Shown: in pieces, positions 21,106-32,903 of the stretch
Numbering within the stretch: position 1 is the stretch's first letter
How the letters are laid out: each line of letters starts with the position of its first letter
Source: Isoetes taiwanensis
Lineage: Eukaryota > Streptophyta > Lycopodiopsida > Isoetales > Isoetaceae
Reading direction: 5' to 3'
Assembly: GCA_021234155.1 (NCBI GenBank)
Contig: JAJEKV010000057.1
Location: forward strand, 434,001 to 498,000
DNA: 64,000 nucleotides
The notes under the pieces: model-generated
Told to the model about the DNA's origin: nothing
Seen by the model: the letters and a program-made list of their open reading frames with translations, nothing else
The model's database searches: none
Position numbers and translations under genes: made by a program

Positions 21106-23093
21106 CAAACTAACACAAACGGGAAAGAATGTTTTGTAGTTCTTACTTGTGCAGCTCTTTTGACATTTCTTCAAGCGCGAATTCTTTGTCCACAACCTTC
21201 TCGCGGAAGCCTTTTCGAGTATGTCGAGGTCTGTAGAAGCCCCCGCATTTCTCTCCACACGCTTATGGTCATTTCCTTTTTAGGGACGCCGAAACCCTTT
21301 TTCTTCTCGGCGACCTTTCCTTTTACTTTTCAGTTCACCACGCTCAAACATGCTAAATATTTCGCTTTTGCGCCTCCCATATCCGCTGCAGAACAAGCAA
21401 TGTCGGGCTGGATGGTTGCGGGTATTCCGTATCACAAAAGAAACTTACTCGCCGCCTCTCAAGGCTAATTGAAACCAGCTTGTCATGTGGTATGAGAGAC
21501 CGCCTTTTGTTAGCCTCGCCATATTTGAGGCAGCACTCCACAAAGACACGCTTCCTTTAGTTCTAGAGATTTTGCTGGTTTCTTCAATTCTTCTCCATAT
21601 TTTTCTTTGAATATAATAAACTCCCCGCGCATGAACCTGATTTTGTCCACGGCTCATTTTAAGCTTGTACTCGTTTATCGCGATTATGCGTGTTGGCAAC
21701 GATCTTCGCTTCTTCATCCGTCGCCGCCGCAGAACAAATAGCAGAGCACGTAAAAAGATATCTCGGGTTCTTTTTCTCCTTGTACAACCGCCTTCTTGCT
21801 TTAAAACCGTGGTTTACCCCTAGGACGTAGTGCATGTAAGTATCTCGTGATTTTCCCCGTCATAGTCCTTGGGGTCCATGCATTGGGATCCGGCCAACAA
21901 GAACGACAATTGGAGCAACGTGGGCATTGGGATTGCTCTTATTCTATCTTTCAGGTTTCTTAAGTGGTCAGCATAGATTTTTCAAACCCGGCGGGCCACC
22001 ACAGCTTCATTCTTTGGTGGCAACCTCATGGATGTTACCGGCAAGTATATTACCCCTTGAACATACTTGTTAAGATTTATTTGTTCCATCCTCTCTGAGG
22101 TCTTGTCCACCTTCTTTTCTTTAATGGCCACCCCAGGAGCTTTGCCCTTTCCCTTCTTCGTTTTTGGTTGTTCCTCCATGATTTCAAAGAACCACAACCT
22201 CCCCGTACCTTCCGCTTCTTTGGTTCTTTAGCAGCTATCGTGCCTTGGCCTGCTAAGTTTTTTTTGCTGATGCCAGGTTCTTCATCGCCTTCTTCCCTCG
22301 AACCTTTATCCGATGACCTGCCCTCAAGAACTAGCGTAAGGTGGTGATTGTGACCTTTCTATCTGATTGCTCGGACTCACTGATAGGAAAGTCCTCGCTT
22401 GTGCTGGAACAAACTTGCTTAATTAATGAACACATGCTTCGTTTTAGCCGGTAGTGTGAAAAGAATTTGTACAGTGCTGGTGGTTGCACATTGACAATTT
22501 TAAAGAATGCAATGTCCACAATAATAAAGCCTTGGGAGGTCTTGAAGGAAAGCCTCCCCACCTGACCTCCTTGTCCGGCAACATCAGAGACATCTTTTAT
22601 TGTGTCAAGGTTGACAAACTCGGTGTTGGCGTACCTTTTGTTGCCAAAGAATTTTACTGCACGCATGTAAACGCGCCGCAGGTCAGATTTTCCATCCGCA
22701 CCCCTCGGGTCACGAACCACCTGCGGCTTGAAAATTCTCGTGAAATAGCGGGTCGTCTGTGGTCGGGCTGCGGTGTGCGAGGGTGTGGACGCTTAGGCTT
22801 GTGAGATTTCTTTGAAGCCCTCTTGCTTCCTTCTTCCCTGCCACTGAAACGTTGAAAACTACCTTGTCAAGACAAAAATTGAAACGAAAGTTGTATTCCA
22901 GAATAACATTTACTAAACTTGTGCCCAGAAGGCCAAGAAAAGACAGGAAAACAAGCTAAAATATTGTCACTCTAAGTCATTTTTTTGTGCCTTACTTGGA
23001 CTCGAAAGTGTTATTTTTAACCTAAAAGTGGTATGTTGCAGCTAAAAAGTGTGTTATCTTAGTGCAAAAACAAGCTTCTAAAAATTACAAGCA

Positions 23094-23354
23094 CAATGTA
23101 TAATCGGAATACACTTTGTTTTATCGCCAAGTGCAAAGTGTATTCCTGAATACACTTTGCCCCTTCTCTACGAAGATCAAAGTACACTTTGCTCAATGCC
23201 GAAGAGCAAAAGTGTATTCCGAATACACTTTGCCCTTTGTTAGTGTGCAAAGTGTATTCGAATACACTTTGCTCTTTTCCCCTAGGGGCATAGTGTATTC
23301 CTCGAATACACTTTGCTCTTTTGAGCAAAAGTGTATTCCCATGAATACACTTTG
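23094..23354. repeat. Palindrome array 2 (same hairpin family)
   Basis: Seven members of the same family at about 23094-23120 (decayed left arm), 23133-23160, 23178-23191 (centre deleted, CAAAGTACACTTTG), 23206-23233, 23247-23272 (perfect 26-mer), 23288-23315 and 23325-23354. Here the outer flank is mostly GCAAA..TTTGC rather than CCAAA..TTTGG as in array 1. Centres vary: none, C, CCT/CTG-like, CTC, CCAT. The array is upstream of the first recognised exon of the methyltransferase gene, in intron or leader. Degenerate relatives continue to ~23690 (ATTCGAATAGC, ATTCTCGAATATC). Confidence 0.9.
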
Positions 23355-24451
23355 GCCTACGTATAAATCGTAGAACAAAAGAAAGACGCATTATGTACTT
23401 TACATGCTTACCTGCCCATTCTTTTCGCTATGTAAATCGGAATACAAAGAAATGTATATTGAACTAAGGCGGGCTGGGCGACTAAATCTCTCAAAGCGGA
23501 ATACGCGAATCGAGGCGCCGAATTGTCCTTTTAAAGGTAGGCCACCGCCGCTTGTCTTTTTTTTCTATGTGATGCGGAATACGCCTTGTCCAAACACTCG
23601 ATAAGTGTATTCGAATAGCATCTTTGCACACACACGGCAAATCACTTAACAAAAATACTATTCCGAATAGCAATTGTATTCTCGAATATCATTAGTCCAA
23701 TCGACTTGTGAGTTAGTAACAAGCCCACAATTTTTTGCGCTTGTTTGACATGGTTAACCGCCTTCGCGGAACAAACTTCCACCACCATTTGTTTGCCCAA
23801 GTACCTCTACTTCGGATGGAACACAAGACGGAGATGCTTCTTCAACACCTACCTCGACAAGGTCTTTGTTGCTTCTCAGACACTCCGAAGTCCAAAGAAC
23901 TAGTAGACTCGCCACCACCTTTCCAGCCCTCTCCAAGTCCAAGAGGGAAACCGGGCTGCCACCACCTTTCCAACCCTCACACGTTGCCGCGTAGCAATCT
24001 TCCACCACCATTTGTACCATCCCCCGACACTACAATGGCTCGACCTCAAAGAAATTTTTCGAATGGACTACCTCCGTGGTTTGTTGTTTCTCCATCTTCA
24101 CTTACACATGCCAAGAATACAAAGACGCTCAAGATCGCGAGATTCTCCATCGCTTCTCCCATCACGATTTCACTACAAATGAAGACGCACCCCGCAGCAT
24201 CTACTCCTCTTCACACAAACGTGGTGACATATGGGTTTGCGTAATTTCACCGCTATAAGAGATATGTTTGATCGAACTCCCCGTGAAGACGCTAAACAAA
24301 TTTCGCTGGCACATCATATGCTGGCCCATCTTCTTCATTCAACACCGCACCTCCGCCTTTATCCGGTATTAAACTTCACGTGGTTTTGTTCTCCTCTACA
24401 AGCACACCACTAAGAGCGTAGGAGGTCACCCCCAGTAGAACTCTCTTCAAG
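23355..24451. other. Possible 5' region of the DUF7869-type gene; no family recognised
   Basis: An open plus-strand stretch at 23735-24241 gives a Pro/Ser/His-rich peptide (SPPPFQPSPSPRGKPGCHHL). It is on the same strand and just upstream of the transposase-like pseudogene and might be its disordered N-terminal exon, but low complexity makes that a guess. Decayed members of the palindrome family reach ~23690. Confidence 0.3.
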
Positions 24452-26913
24452 ATGAAGACACCAACGGCGTGCAACGAGATTACACGTTCTCTAGCCACCC
24501 ACCAAGAAATTCAAGGTGGATTACAGTTTGAGAGCATGCTCCTCCTCAGAAGAAGAAGAAACCTTATGGACGAGCATAAAATGAGAAGACTTTTAAGAAG
24601 TAAATGCTGCTCATTAGGTTGTATCAACAAATTTAACATGTCTAAATTACGAGCAATTAGAGACAACTACAGCTTCAATGACATTGGCTGATCGTAATGC
24701 CTACTTGGCCTATCATGTAAGGCCGCACCAACAACACCTTCTTGCACTACATTAACCGGCCAAGAAGTTTGCCGTAAATGCTTTATGGTTGTCCACCGCT
24801 TAGGGTCCACCGTAATGTATAGAATACACAAAAGATCGACAAAAATCCAAAGAATTGATGATCATTGTGGACCAAGAAGAGTTGTAACCATGCATGCCCT
24901 TGCTTCCGTGTCATGGATGGAGAAATATTTTAGAGAAACATGTGAGAAGTCGCCTAATAGCAACATGTATCATTTAACCGATAACATCACCAAAAAGATG
25001 TTTTTAATGAGTACAAAGAGACTTGCACTCAGCTTCAAAGACATCTCTTACTCACACTTCACCGACTGGTGGAAAAGTGAATTCGGTTTTAGTGAAAATT
25101 CGAGGAGACACGTAATGTCCGCTTGCTCAAGGTGTGCGTAATTAAAAAGTCAAAGAGAAACCGCAAAAAGACAGGGCGTCGAAAAGAAGTAAGCTCATGT
25201 TCTTCAATCTCTCACTTGTTTTAAAAAAAAAATGCTTTGACCTTATTTCTTCTACGAGATATTGTGCAATGTAACCTTGCCGACATCGTGGAACAACAAG
25301 CGCCAGAGAGAAGAAAGCTTGCCAAACACGTAAAAAAAAAGCTCTTGAACGCCCAATCGCAATATATGTCTGTTGTGATTGATGGAATGGACCAAAAAAA
25401 CTACTCTACCACATTTCTTGAACATTCCTAAAGATGTGCCGAGGAATGTTTTGTTAAGGTCCACCTTGTAGGAGCTATGGTCTTCAAAGGAAGTCTAAAG
25501 TGCAAAGTATTTTTGACGTATCCAAACTTGCATGGTGACCAACCTCACAATTACAATTCTTAACAAGGTCCCAGGCGAAAGCAAGAGCAATTACCGCCAA
25601 GCAGCTTTATCCGCAACTTGACAATACTACAAGGGAGAACAAGAATCAAACACTCTTTGCGTCATCGTGCCATGTTAGTGGGAGCTAGGGATCTTTAGAA
25701 AAGTGAAGCTCGGTTTCTTACTTGTAGGACACACTCATGATCAGATTGACCAAATGTTCAAGATTTTTCTTTTTATACCTTAGAAGGAAGAAGGCTTTCT
25801 CGCCTTCCTTCTTTAGTTCAATTATTGAAGATTCTTACACTCCTACTCCAAAGGGTCGATCTTCTTAAAGAGACTGCTGATTTCAGAGAGTTTGTTTTCT
25901 CTCAACGTTCAAACAGAGAACAAGCTGTGAACAAGTTGAATGATCTCACCTTTCAACATCATATCAAGTTCTACTTGAAGGATGGCCAAAGCTTCTTACA
26001 GGGGAAGAAGTATACTACAACTAAGGACTGGAGTCCGTCAGAGCGATTACGCTTCCTTAAATATATTCCAGACACACACTTCATAGAACGTCTTTGAGCA
26101 ACTTCCTCTCAAAAATCCTAAGGAGTCCAAGGTAAGAAAAGTACCCCGTGAGTCATCCTTAAAAGCCATTGAAAATGGAATTTCCTCAGGCTTTAAGTAC
26201 TTCTTAGAAGAAGATCGGATGTGGTGGAGTAATTTCTTTCTCGAACAGAAAATTGTTGTACAAAATATAGCTCTAAGACAGTTGCAAGAACCATTTCAAT
26301 GGCCTAACACCTTCCATCAACCCCAAAGACAAAGCAGTCCAAGCAAAGGCTACATTTGCACCTACAAGAGAAGAAGATTTGAGGAGGACCGAAGTCATGT
26401 ACCTCGGACCAAGACGCAGGAATGAGCCTCAAGGTAATATCACAGAAATTACCAAGGGTATGCTAATTGCTCTTCCAACTGAGGAGGATGACAAAGGTCG
26501 ACCTTTCTGGATAGCAAAAGTGCTTGACACAAGATTCATTGGCTTGCAACACGCTCAGAAAATGCTTTTGAAGGTAGATATGAGTTAGAAATGAGAAGCC
26601 AAGGAAAAGGTGGGTTGTAGGGATGAGCTGATCCTTAATGATGTGACTATATTGTGCTATGATTTTAAATTGAAATCTGACAATCGTCTACGCCAGAGGA
26701 CTATCAATTTGCTTAAAAAAGCTTGTAATTACGAAGAAGAGGATGAAGAAGGTGGTGGCAATGCTACACCAACTGTTGATAGTGATGAGGAAGATAACTC
26801 AAGCACTTCCTCTAGTGACAGTGAAAGAAGTGAAGGTGATGAGGATGGCATAAATGAACATGATGACGTCCTGGATCCTTCCTTCATCACTCCTCATACT
26901 TTTGCACATAACT
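24452..26913 (+). pseudogene. DUF7869-type transposase-like protein, degraded
   Basis: Blocks in order: SKCCSLGCINKFNMSKLRAI, then QEVCRKCFMVVHRLGSTVMY (24765), a stretch ending in SACSRCAN, YMSVVIDGMDQKNYSTTF (~25365), VKLGFLLVGHTHDQIDQMFK (~25703), later EEDRMWWSNFFLEQ, NEPQGNITEITKGMLIALP with GRPFWIAKVLDT (26400-26530), and an acidic tail with DSDEEDNSSTSSSDSERSEG. The IDGMDQ and VGHTHxxIDQ motifs are those of DUF7869-type proteins, which I understand to be a transposon-derived family with an RNase H-like core common in seed-free plants and animals. The motif spacing fits; at least six stops or frameshifts interrupt it. Role when intact: probably a DNA transposase; this is inference from the fold class. 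Confidence 0.65.
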
Positions 26914-27558
26914 GAGTCTTAGAAAAAGACTGTAAATTTTGCATGTGAATATGAAGATTCTATCTTCAAATTTTGAGAATACTACAGTTTCAGTTACGGA
27001 CTAACTTCAATTTTTTGTTAAATATTTTATCCTCTGAAATTAGGGTTTCTCTCGTAAAATATACTTCAACAACATTCTATTTGCTAAGAAAAATGACACT
27101 TTAAAAAAGTCAATTCTTTCGTTGCACAAAAAAATTAGTCACTTTTGGGGGGGTCAAAATATAATTTCATGCATCTTTTTTTTTTAACCTCATTTTACCC
27201 CCTTTTTGTAAAAAAAAAAAGGGAATCTTTGAGGAATATTCCTTTCACTCTCGTTTCGATGATTTGCTCCCGTTTAATACGCAACTTTGTTTGTGATTCA
27301 GACTGCAAAAAGAGCTACCTTTCCAATTGATCCAAACTATCACAAGAGGAGATAAGAACTCTCACAAGAACATCAAATAATGTAATAGTAGTTAAGAAGA
27401 GATAACTATCGTGAACATAGTAATTTGCAAAATGAGACATCTCAACAACCCTTCATGTTACAAGGTCAAAATACTGCAAAAGAACCTTAGTATGATGACG
27501 AAGAGCAACAAAGCCAATGGCCAATCTTGGTTAATACCTCAATCAACCATAAAGAATA
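26914..27558. other. Spacer, nothing recognised
   Basis: AT-rich with homopolymer runs near 27130-27220. No gene, TIR or repeat defined. The right limit is the 3' end of a minus-strand Helitron. Confidence 0.4.
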
Positions 27559-30500
27559 CTAGTAACAATGCCCAGCGTTGCTGGGCATAAGTTGGGAGCC
27601 TGAAAATGTTTTGGTCGAATGAAAAAATCGTCTAATAATAATCGAATTTTTGTATCCCACCCCAATGTTGTTGGGCATAAGTTGGTTGAAAATGTTTTGG
27701 CCGAATGAGAAAAACGTATAATAATAATCCAGTTTTGTATCCAACCCCATACTGGGATTTAAGAAATTGAGGGCGACTTAATATCTCCTCTCCCTCCCTC
27801 CCTCCCTCCCTCCCTCCCTCCCTCCCTCCCTCCCTTCGCTCATATTACCTAGATCCAAATCAATAAGCATAACATTGATTTGATGCTTGATGCTCTTTGA
27901 GATGCCTTCATTGATGTGTTTCTTTTCTTTTCCTTGCTTGATCGTCTAGGGATAGATATGTTGTCTTAAGTTGCATTGACACCTAGGAGATTATAAGATG
28001 CATCGCCCTTACTTGATGCTCTAGAAATAGCTCATCTTAAAGTTGTAGATGTGGTGAAATGCATCTCCATTGATATAACTAAAAACAAAACATTTACAGC
28101 GTTTAAACTTGAGTTCATGTGCGTGCAACATGTGCACAATATTTGATATTAAATATTCTTTCATAAACCTTGAACGGATTTCTTGCACATTAACTTATAG
28201 GTATACTTGACTCCTATAGGTATTTATTAACCTATAGGTATTATAAATGGCTTGAATGCAGTATTGCACTGCGATGGATGGCTTGGTTAAATAAGAAGTT
28301 GCATTACTGAAGATTTACTAATGATGATCTGGAATATTGTCGTAGTTGCAACATCTATATGTGATACGTATTGCTTCTCCTACATAATGCATGTTAATGA
28401 TGCAACATTGAAGCTATAATTTTGTGCAATACCTTAAAACAACACTTTATGCTGCAGTATATTTAGGCAATGCTTTTGGGGCAAGTACTTTATCTGATGG
28501 TCCTATTCGCCAACGCTATATTTTATCTCCCAGTAGATTGAAGAAGAAGCACACTATGCATTTGAGTTGTTGTTCCGGGTTTTCTTTTATCTTCTTTAAG
28601 TATGCTATTTTGTTTTTTTCCGTATTCACGATTGTGAATTTATATATGGTACATGCCGATTGGGACTGGAGTTCGTCACCTTCCATTTGTGTTACATGTG
28701 TTTAATGGGAGCTATTCCAACAATGGGCATTGGCCTTTAACAATTGTCTTGGATCTAGGTCATAATAGCCAAATTTGTAGAAAACTTTAAGTTAGCAAGG
28801 TCGGAATTCTAATGCACATCATTACCCATGGGTATGTTGCTCAAGTGTTGGTGATGTACTGCTACAATATTGCAATGCCTTGCTATTCGTTGCAAGTCTT
28901 TTCCTATTGTTTACAGTGCAGCACCACAAATTGCAGGACCCCAAACATAGGGCGCAGATACCTATTCTATATATGCAAAATGCATGGATAAATGGCAGTA
29001 TTGTAGGCATGCGTTGCGAATGACTGAAGGAGATTTTCAAGTGAAACAAAAAAAATAGAGATGATCTTTTTCCATGTTGGTTTTTGAGGTCCAAAGCTTG
29101 AACATGTAGCTCGAATACACCTCTTTACAATCTGATATGACCTCAAGACAGAGTAAATAGTTTTATAATGCCATAGGCATTAACGGATTGTCTACATTCA
29201 TTGAAGCAAACATAGATCCCTTCGTGCCTGTTTGCATGTTGTTTAAATTTGTTCAACTGCAATAACGCATCCTTGATACAACGATATCTGACCAAATTCC
29301 TGTTCAAGTGGCAGCTTACAAATCCAACTTCCAGCAATCACAGATAGGATAAAGCACAGTTTCCAGTACCAAGGATTTGTACAGTTCAAGATTGTTTTTG
29401 TGATTATACAAAATTTGAGATTTACCTTGGGAAACTTTCAAGAGTAGTTTTGAAAATATTATATCTTATTTGAGCTAGTAAGTAAACTCATAGCTTCACC
29501 AGTAAGAACCCCTGCATAAAATCACAAACTCTGTCCATACTTTGTCTAAAATGGTCCTCCGTCCATTAGTCTTTCTAACATTTCAAATACATGGCATGCT
29601 ATGATAGTTTCAGAAATAAAAAGTCTGTCTAGAAAAATTCATTTACCTGTGGGCATCATTGGCTTAATCAGTGAAGGTGATTCCAGAACATTTTTGTGCA
29701 AAGAATTGTAAATAAAGACATGGAGGTCCTTCAGCCAGAGTAGCGTCTCTGCCATTCAATTAAAGCCATACATATTAACCCAACTACGGTAAGTTCCAAC
29801 ATGCGATACAGAGAAGCAGCATCCTAAGTTGGCCCTAGTAAGCAGATGCTATGAATCATTCGCGAAGACATCCATGCATTACATGAATGCAGACAAAGGA
29901 TTAGTTTCACAGCACTAAGGATAGAGGGCCGCATTCTACATACATTTATGTCATGATACATGATTAGGTTAGAATGCAGCTTCAAAGAATCCGTGATATT
30001 GTTGGCTGAAAAAAGAGATGTCAGAGATCAAACTCTAGCTCCATCAAACTATGAAATGAAGTGCTAATTTTTACATGGGAAACAACACCTACCTTGCAAG
30101 AATAGAGTTTGCTGCATTTCATAACTCTCCACTTCAGAAAAAGAGGCCTAACTTCAGCAGTGTATACGACCCTCCAGGATTTGACTGAAGAATCTCCAAT
30201 ATGACAGCATTTCCACCGCAGGAATCTTCCACTTATACCATCCATGTCAAACGGATTTCCAAGTAGAAGCTGCAATAATAATGTTGCAGGAGAAAAGATT
30301 CAGCTCCACGACCTGGAATGACACAGAGTTTCGCATTTGCTCATGCTTCTCTCTAATCGAAATGCATGGGCCATTGCTGTGGCAAACTATGACAGAAATC
30401 CCTTTATAAAACTCCTCTAGAAACCTCTGTGCATTATGGTGTCCTCCGGCATCAATATCTTAGACTAAAACGAAGAGTAAGTCTTCTAATCCATTTTACT

Positions 30501-30809
30501 GTAGCACTGTCCTAAAGCTAAAAAAAAGGAACAAATACGATGATCCGGAATGGATGGAGAAGCGAGCTCGATAGTTGCCATGGCTGCACCATAGCTCTAA
30601 CCCTATAGAGCTAACCCTATATGGCTGGGCTCTAATTTTGTATGGATGGAAAAGCCGAAGCTCTAACCCTATAGAGCCAGAAACGGAAGAGCTAAGAAAA
30701 ACCTAAGAAAATCGTGGAAACAACCGACCGTTCGATCTAGACAAAATAATGTAGACCGTCAGATTTAGGGCGTGGTCCATTACTTGCAGTAAAACATTAT
30801 AATATAAGA
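27559..30809 (-). mobile_element. Non-autonomous Helitron (family A), 3.25 kb, minus strand
   Basis: Read on the minus strand, it starts TCTTATATTATAATG at 30809 with a host A before it, and ends with the hairpin GCCCAGCAACGCTGGGC followed by ATTGTTACTAG at 27559 and a host T. Both termini and the A/T insertion site are perfect Helitron signatures. Near its 3' end the terminal ~80 bases are duplicated (27585-27655 and 27660-27735, sharing TGAAAATGTTTTGG). The body, AT-rich, encodes no Rep/helicase and no host gene that I recognise. Instead of the kilobase purine tract of the other copies it has a 50-base (GGGA)n run. Confidence 0.9.
27787..27835. repeat. (CCCT)n microsatellite inside the Helitron
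   Basis: About twelve perfect CCCT units. It lies ~230 bases from the Helitron 3' end, close to the position where the other three copies carry their kilobase purine/pyrimidine tracts, on the same strand relative to the element (purines on the element's sense strand). Confidence 0.95.
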
Positions 30810-32109
30810 TAGAAGTTTCACCTTGAAAGAGGACGATAGAGAAAGAAAGGGAACCCCATAGAATCTATTAATATGTCATAGTATCAAGTATTCTATTGTC
30901 TAGAAGTAGCAATTTCAATTGATTGTCAAAACATGACTTTCAACTATGATTTAAGCCACTTCACCCTCCGGCCATGGAGGGCAACCCTCCGTGCGCAGCA
31001 CCTTGTTACTTATTGTTCAATTACACATTGTTTATTTTGGACCTTTGGATTATAAGGGATTCTACAGAATCTTCTAGATCAAAGGTCCCATTATTTCACA
31101 TGCACAAGTCAATGGTGCGGCGAGATTCTAGCGCACACTCTCACGGGAGCAACATGGCTCAAATTTAGTGGCTCACCGAACTGGGAAAAATGCAGCCCAC
31201 ATTTGATATTACCAGATTTCCAGATTTTTTGAAGCCCAATTTCCGGATTTCTTCGGATTTTTTTTGCAAAAAATGACCGAAAAACTGCCGAAAAAAATTT
31301 ATCTAATAATTTTTTTTTAAGGATGGCCGGATTTTTCTAGGCCAAACCCCCCTATTTTCGAACCATGGAGCAAGTAAATTGCCATGACCATGGTTCTTTC
31401 ACATGGTCGGCATCAGACCTACCCGGCTTCTAGGCCCTAGACTTGCAACCACTCAAGAAGTGCAAATTCAACTGAATTATAATACATTAATAGCTGAATG
31501 TCATTATATTCATGTTAAGTAGAAACACAAGTATCTCATTTCATACACTATGCATTGTTACATATTCTTAGACAGGTTATTACATGGCAGGAAAATTGTA
31601 CATCGCAACAAACAATAGGAAATTGCCGAAGAGGATATGATGACTAAGCATGATATAGAGGAAACTGCCGATGAGAAAACTGCATGATGTAGACGATGAG
31701 GATATGATGACTAGGCATTTTTACAAGAAAAATAACAACTTTTAACGTTTCATAAAGGAATCGGCAAGAATTTAGGGGCACTAAAAAAAGCCTATTTATC
31801 TCACTTAAAAAAACCCTTTTTCAACAAATTGGCCTAGTCATTTCTATTTAAAGTGCATAAAATGCTTAGTCATCATGTGGCATGGCACATCATCCAAAGA
31901 AATGCCATGCCACCATGGAGAGATATGTTTTTTTTTAAGTTGCCAAATTGTCCATGTACATTCTTCATTCTTCCACCCTTCATTTGCCACCTCAACATAC
32001 ATGCCATGTCGTCTCCCGTAATATTTGCATATAGTCACTTTCTCAAGAGGAAAAAAAATGCATGCATATAGTCACCATCGGATCGCCATTTTGGGGAGAG
32101 ACGAGGCTA
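30810..32109. other. No recognised gene
   Basis: AT-rich sequence. A weak inverted pair (CATGTGGCATGGC near 31875 and GCCATGCCACCATG near 31903) suggests a decayed hairpin element. Open frames are short and look random. Confidence 0.4.
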
Positions 32110-32694
32110 TAAAATATGACAAAAATATGACTAAGAATTGCTAGAAAAAGTGACAAAGCATTACCCAAATATATTGATATATGACAAAAAAAAATGCCAA
32201 AAATAATTTAGAATATGACCATATAGGTGTCAAAAAATTGCCAAAAAAATGACAAACATGGCCTAAAATATGTTAAAATAGGTGACAAAAAAGTGCCAAG
32301 ACAACTTAAAATGTGACAAAGTAGGTGCCAAAAAATTGCCAAAAAGGTGACAAAAAATGATTTAAAATATGACACAATAGGTGCCAAAGATTTGCCAAAA
32401 AAGTGACAAAAAAGAATCAAAATATGACACTGTAGATGACAATAAATTGCCGAAAAACAACCTAAAATATGACAATATAGGTGTCAAAGAATTGCCCAAA
32501 AGAGTGCCAAAAAAATGCTACAAAGATGACATAAAGGGTGTCAAAAATTTGCCAAAAAAATGACAAAAAACTGATGATGTATCGTCACCAATTTTTGACA
32601 TTTTTATGGTCATATTTTTGTCAGTTCTGTGGAATTTGCTGTAGTCTACAAAATGACAAAAAAACTGACAATAAACGCCAATTCTCTTGTAGTG
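32110..32694. mobile_element. CACTA terminus with subterminal repeats (second copy)
   Basis: Dense TGACAAAAAA, TGCCAAAA and ATATGAC motifs at 15-40 base spacing, then at 32682-32694 TTCTCTTGTAGTG, the same terminus as at 5246-5258. The last 45 bases share the pattern TGACAAAAAA, CTGACAATAAA with the first copy (GTGACAAAAAAGTGACAATAAA). Further in, the motif strand is opposite to that of the first copy, so the two may be opposite ends (5' versus 3') of one family. No transposase remnant or partner TIR is visible to the left. Confidence 0.8.
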
Positions 32695-32903
32695 ATACAA
32701 GAAGAATGAAAGATAACATAAGTTACTAGTGCTTTAAGAACTCTAATATATATTGCAGAGACGGAATTTCTTGCAGGGGTTATGAATTTCCTTCATGTGC
32801 AACCTTTCAACATTAAACTTCAAAATGTCCTGCACAAATGCAACTCTAATAGCAGCTTTGAATTGAAGCACAAGGGAAGTAGTTACAGAAGAATATGGAA
32901 GAA

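Larger units (their letters stand above)
17456..22865 (-). pseudogene. ParB-like / beta-class DNA methyltransferase gene, broken
   Basis: Minus-strand gene in pieces with intron-like gaps. N-terminal exon (22865-22190): RRVYMRAVKFFGNKRYANTE, no known family. Next (22180-21130): NLNKYVQGVIYLPV, AGSQCMDPKDYDG, then after a frameshift YVLGVNHGFKARRRL and TDEEAKIVANTHNRD; the NHxxxA-type motif suggests a ParB/sulfiredoxin-like fold. The exon seems to end at LEEMSKELHK with a GTAAGA donor. Then AVWDRCKELYPIATSDERIV (20640), VVADLPYG (20240, motif IV; DPPY usual), and RPGDWVLDAFSGSGTT (~19590, SAM-binding motif I). The order IV before I is that of class beta N4-cytosine/N6-adenine methyltransferases. 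C-terminal tail at 17735-17456 (LQLKEVALAALPESTTDTEK ... NLDL stop). Several frameshifts and a LINE insertion at 17746-19529 make it non-coding. ParB part is tentative; methyltransferase part is firm. Confidence 0.7.

Noticed and set aside
20835-23354. CRISPR-like array (repeats at regular ~40-base spacing)
   Set aside because: The repeats are palindromes with variable centres in a plant-type intron; no cas genes, no fixed spacer length.
28424-28705. 93-codon frame with a hydrophobic stretch inside the Helitron
   Set aside because: Looks like random AT-rich translation; no homology recognised, no conserved start context or splice signals.
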